This document shows positions 61,496 to 64,000 of a DNA stretch of 64,000 nt, in pieces. Below the pieces are notes generated by a model. It was not told where the DNA came from and did no database searches. It saw only the letters and a program-made list of their open reading frames with translations. Where the stretch lies: assembly GCA_024364805.1 (NCBI GenBank), contig CM044501.1, forward strand, positions 50,210,584 through 50,274,583, given 5' to 3'. Origin of the DNA: Euprymna scolopes. Lineage: Eukaryota; Mollusca; Cephalopoda; Sepiida; Sepiolidae. Both the position numbers and the translations under genes were made by a program. Position 1 is the first letter of the stretch. The number at the start of each line of letters is the position of its first letter.

Positions 61496-62656
61496 CGGGG
61501 TGCGTCAGGAGAAACGGATGTTTTTAGAATGTTTGTTGTTTTCCTGGAATAATGGTTAGGGAGTGAATCTATTAACCCGTTCTATTGTTATTCGTTTATC
61601 TTTTACTTTAAATTTTATTTTAGTTATTGATTTTAATGTTTTTCCTTTTTAGTTCATTGCCATCATGCTACCGTGGAGTCGTGTTTCCTTACGTGAAAAA
61701 TAGTGAATCGGTGACAAAAAACCCAACGAAGATTCAACATCGCTCGTCACGATCATATACCAAACCGCAATATCATTCTTAAGTTTGTTAGTGCACTAAG
61801 AACGACTGATTCATTATTTAAAACCGCCAGGACACCAGGAAATTTTGACTGAATAAGAACGGTAATTACCCGAAGTTCCATGCACTCTGCCAGATGACAC
61901 TCCGCAGAACTGCGAATAAGTCAAAGCACTGTGCAGCGAATCTTACATAAAGACCTAGCCTTTTTGTCATACAAAATTATGACTGTCAAACAATTAAATC
62001 TGCGGGATTACCAACAACATTTGTTTTTTTTTTGTTTTTTTTTGTTTTTGTTTTTTGTGTCTTCCAAACAATGCTCGACATGTTCGAAAAAAAAAAAGGA
62101 TTTAACCCGAATTATGAGTGATGAGAAGCCCATTTTGATCTCAATGATACAGTTAACAAACAAAACTTTCGATACTGGGCTTCAGACAATCCTCCTAACT
62201 TACACTAGCAACCCTTATACAAGCCAAAAGTGACTGGTGTGTTTTGGAAAAGTGTAGGATTTTTGGTCGATCAATTTTTGAAGAAGGAGAAGAGACTGCA
62301 ACAGTTATTTCAAACCGGTATATTCAAATGTTTGAAAACAGTTTCCTTCCTTAGATTCGCAAACGGTGAATCAATAGGGCATCAATGTGTTCTCAACAAG
62401 ATGGAGCCACTGCTCATACAGCGAGAGCTTCCATAACTGCTGTTCGAGCTGCATTCCCTTATTATGCCATTTCACGCTTTGGAGAAGTGGAGGCTAACTT
62501 TAGAAAGCGGCTTCAAATGTGTGCTTGTAAAAAGTGCCATCATTTTTCAGACATAAACTTTCGCTTCTAAATATTCCATAACGGCATAGTTTAGTAAATG
62601 TTCTTATGTACGAGTTTGTTTTCCTTAAAATCATTTGTTTTCCGTGGCTCACCCTG
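61496..62656 (+). mobile_element. Tc1/mariner-family transposon with TIRs and TA target site, internally deleted
   Basis: Ends are imperfect inverted repeats: the left begins CGGGGTGCGTCAGGAGAAAC (61496) and the right, reversed, CAGGGTGAGCCACGGAAAAC (62656 inward). Each is flanked by TA (61494-61495 and 62657-62658). The 1161 bp interior encodes a decayed transposase on the plus strand. Confidence 0.85.
61670..62570 (+). pseudogene. Tc1/mariner-family transposase, decayed
   Basis: In order: N-terminal HTH part (about 61720-61860), LRISQSTVQRILHKDLAFLS (61910-61970), the first catalytic block MSDE (Asp codon 62120-62122), NKQNFRYWASDN in another frame (about 62153-62190), QQDGATAHTARAS with the second catalytic Asp (62400-62402), then ISRFGEVE leading directly to NFRKRLQMC and SDINF near the C-terminus. 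The block that should hold the third acidic residue (usual WPPRSPDL) is missing, and a T-rich expansion (62018-62055) plus frameshifts interrupt the frame. Not functional. Confidence 0.85.
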
Positions 62657-63096
62657 TATAATAAAAGATACTTAAGACATCTTTACTTGAAGAACAAGAA
62701 AAATTTGCCCGCGTGTATTAAGTAAAGATTTCGAAATTTTTAGGGGTTCGCGAATTTTACATATACATTCCCGAGGTCGTCAATACGCAACCTGAAAGAT
62801 GTCGGAGAAACTTTGCCACGACAACATACAAGCTATAGACAGTAACCCGAACAATCTAATAACCAAGATTATCGATTATTTATTTTGAAATAGTATTTCT
62901 GGATACGCCTATGCATCTGTATAATAGGTTTCGTCCGTTGGTCAATTTGTCCACCAGTTACACAGTTATTGCGATAGATAAGCGCGTAGATATAATGGAC
63001 GCATCGTAGAAAAATATGTTCTTATTATTTGTTATTCTTAACTTTTTCGAGTTGCACTATTTTTTTCGTTCTACTCTTTGAATATCGTGTGTATAT
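62657..63096. other. no gene seen
   Basis: Unique-looking DNA between the mariner and the MITE. Confidence 0.5.
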
Positions 63097-63247
63097 ATAT
63101 AATTATTTACACAGCAAAACAACGTTGCAGCTCACAAAAGCCATGACAGCCAACAAACCGGAAGTCCACGACTAGAGTGTCGCCCGCATTTGGGCTCATC
63201 ACTTAGACATATGTGCGACGTTGTTTTGGCTGTGAAAATAATTATAT
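63097..63247. mobile_element. foldback MITE, 151 bp with ~33 bp TIRs
   Basis: Termini 63097-63129 and 63214-63247 are inverted repeats with two substitutions and one gap (shared ATATAATTATTT, CACAGC, AAAACAACGT). The ~85 bp centre is GC-richer and non-coding. It is flanked by TA-rich DNA, so a TA target duplication is possible but cannot be proven. Confidence 0.8.
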
Positions 63248-63267
63248 AATCCCTCACATTCTGAAAA

Positions 63268-63268
63268 T

Positions 63269-63315
<47 letters not shown>
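63268..63315. repeat. (TA)n-(TG)n compound microsatellite
   Basis: TA block followed by a TG block, 20 bp beyond the MITE. Confidence 0.95.
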
Positions 63316-64000
63316 TTCCTTCATACTTTTATTGTCTTAGAAGTGGGTTGCTTCTTTATCTTTTAATTTGCTTTCTTTATCATTTTTGTTAGTATCTCTG
63401 TTTTTTTTTTGTTTTTTGTAATTTGCCTTTTAAACTATTTCTACGGAAAAAAGATACATTAATATAAAACTTGCGATTGGACCTGAATTTACTTTAGCTC
63501 CTTTGTTCTTGGTGTTTTCTGGGGTTGAAATCAATCAGATCAAATTTTCAGCAATAATCAGTAGTCGAAAACTTCGAGAAAAATTCGACTCCTAAACGTA
63601 TTCAAGATTCTGCCTGATAATGTATGTTTTTACCACAAAAAACTATAACAAGAACGACTAAACCTTAGTATATGAACTGTGACATAACACGTATGGTTAT
63701 CGTGTGAGAAAATCAGCAACAGCCGTAGGATAGCTGACTACCGACAATATTTGAAGCAGCAACCGTCTTAGTAGATATGTAAATTAAGCAAGTGTGCACG
63801 CGATGACGTCACGGGAAGTAGGAAAACAAGGAGAAAAAATGACAGCACGAGAGAAGCGAAATGTGTGCTGAAAAATGTGGACGATGCGAAAAAGCGCTGG
63901 CCATGGCCGACATCACATAGCGGGGAGAGAGACTTTTAAAAAGCACATGTTATATGACAGAGCGTTGTAAAACACATGGGTGTGCGAAAACACTTTTGAT
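63316..64000. other. no gene seen; CpG-richer end with a CRE palindrome
   Basis: From about 63780 onward GC and CpG rise, and TGACGTCA lies at 63804-63811. This could be the approach to a promoter or first exon beyond the window, but no coding start is visible. Confidence 0.35.

Overview
This window looks like intergenic or deep intronic DNA from an AT-rich, repeat-laden animal genome. The absence of any recognisable host exon, the great number of (TA)n, (TG)n, (GA)n and (GATA)n microsatellites, and the mix of Penelope-like elements, Jockey-like LINEs, an R4/Dong-like LINE, mariner transposons, Helitrons and a tRNA-derived SINE suggest a lophotrochozoan. A mollusc, perhaps a cephalopod, is my best guess; this is inference from element content, not from a marker gene. 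I found no rRNA, no canonical tRNA gene, no CRISPR array and no intact host protein gene. Two assembly gaps (29001-29581 and 59431-60396) hide sequence.

Layout. 1-3.1 kb: microsatellites and a fossil end of an LTR-element pol. 3.1-5.3 kb: a mariner remnant abutting a 5'-truncated LINE. 5.3-7.2 kb: large microsatellites. 7.27-8.87 kb: three head-to-tail Helitron-like copies. 8.9-18 kb: no genes, purine-rich then pyrimidine-rich blocks and two near-perfect hairpins. 18.0-20.6 kb: a second, longer LINE copy with endonuclease and RT remnants. 21.9-22.8 kb: Penelope-like fragment. 22.8-30.9 kb: no genes, a miRNA-sized hairpin, a degenerate tandem repeat and the first gap. 31-32.5 kb: CACTG-rich DNA and a 0.5 kb tandem duplication. 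32.8-33.4 kb: an internally deleted mariner. 34.1-35.6 kb: an R4/Dong-like LINE lying between two TAA microsatellites. 36.8 kb: two CRE palindromes and a kappaB-like palindrome. 38.2-43.3 kb: a 5.1 kb AT-rich satellite with a ~20 bp monomer and apparent ~1.6 kb higher-order periodicity, directly abutted by a reverse Helitron (43.3-45.3 kb). 45.8-47.6 kb: a second Penelope lineage followed by a tRNA-derived SINE. 49.2-54.0 kb: two more LINE copies and a dispersed repeat pair. 55.56-55.90 kb: a tandem pair of repeats, each with a hammerhead-ribozyme core. 56.0-61.4 kb: a Penelope fragment split by a 5 kb Ty3/gypsy-like LTR element with a 5 bp target duplication. 61.5-62.66 kb: a mariner-family transposon with TIRs and TA target sites. 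63.1 kb: a foldback MITE. 63.8 kb to the end: a CpG-richer stretch with a CRE palindrome.

Nothing here works together as an operon or pathway. The window is a graveyard of nested mobile elements. The most unusual signals are the tandem hammerhead-bearing repeats (retrozyme-like), the Helitron head-to-tail array, the R4-like LINE at a TAA target and the higher-order satellite.
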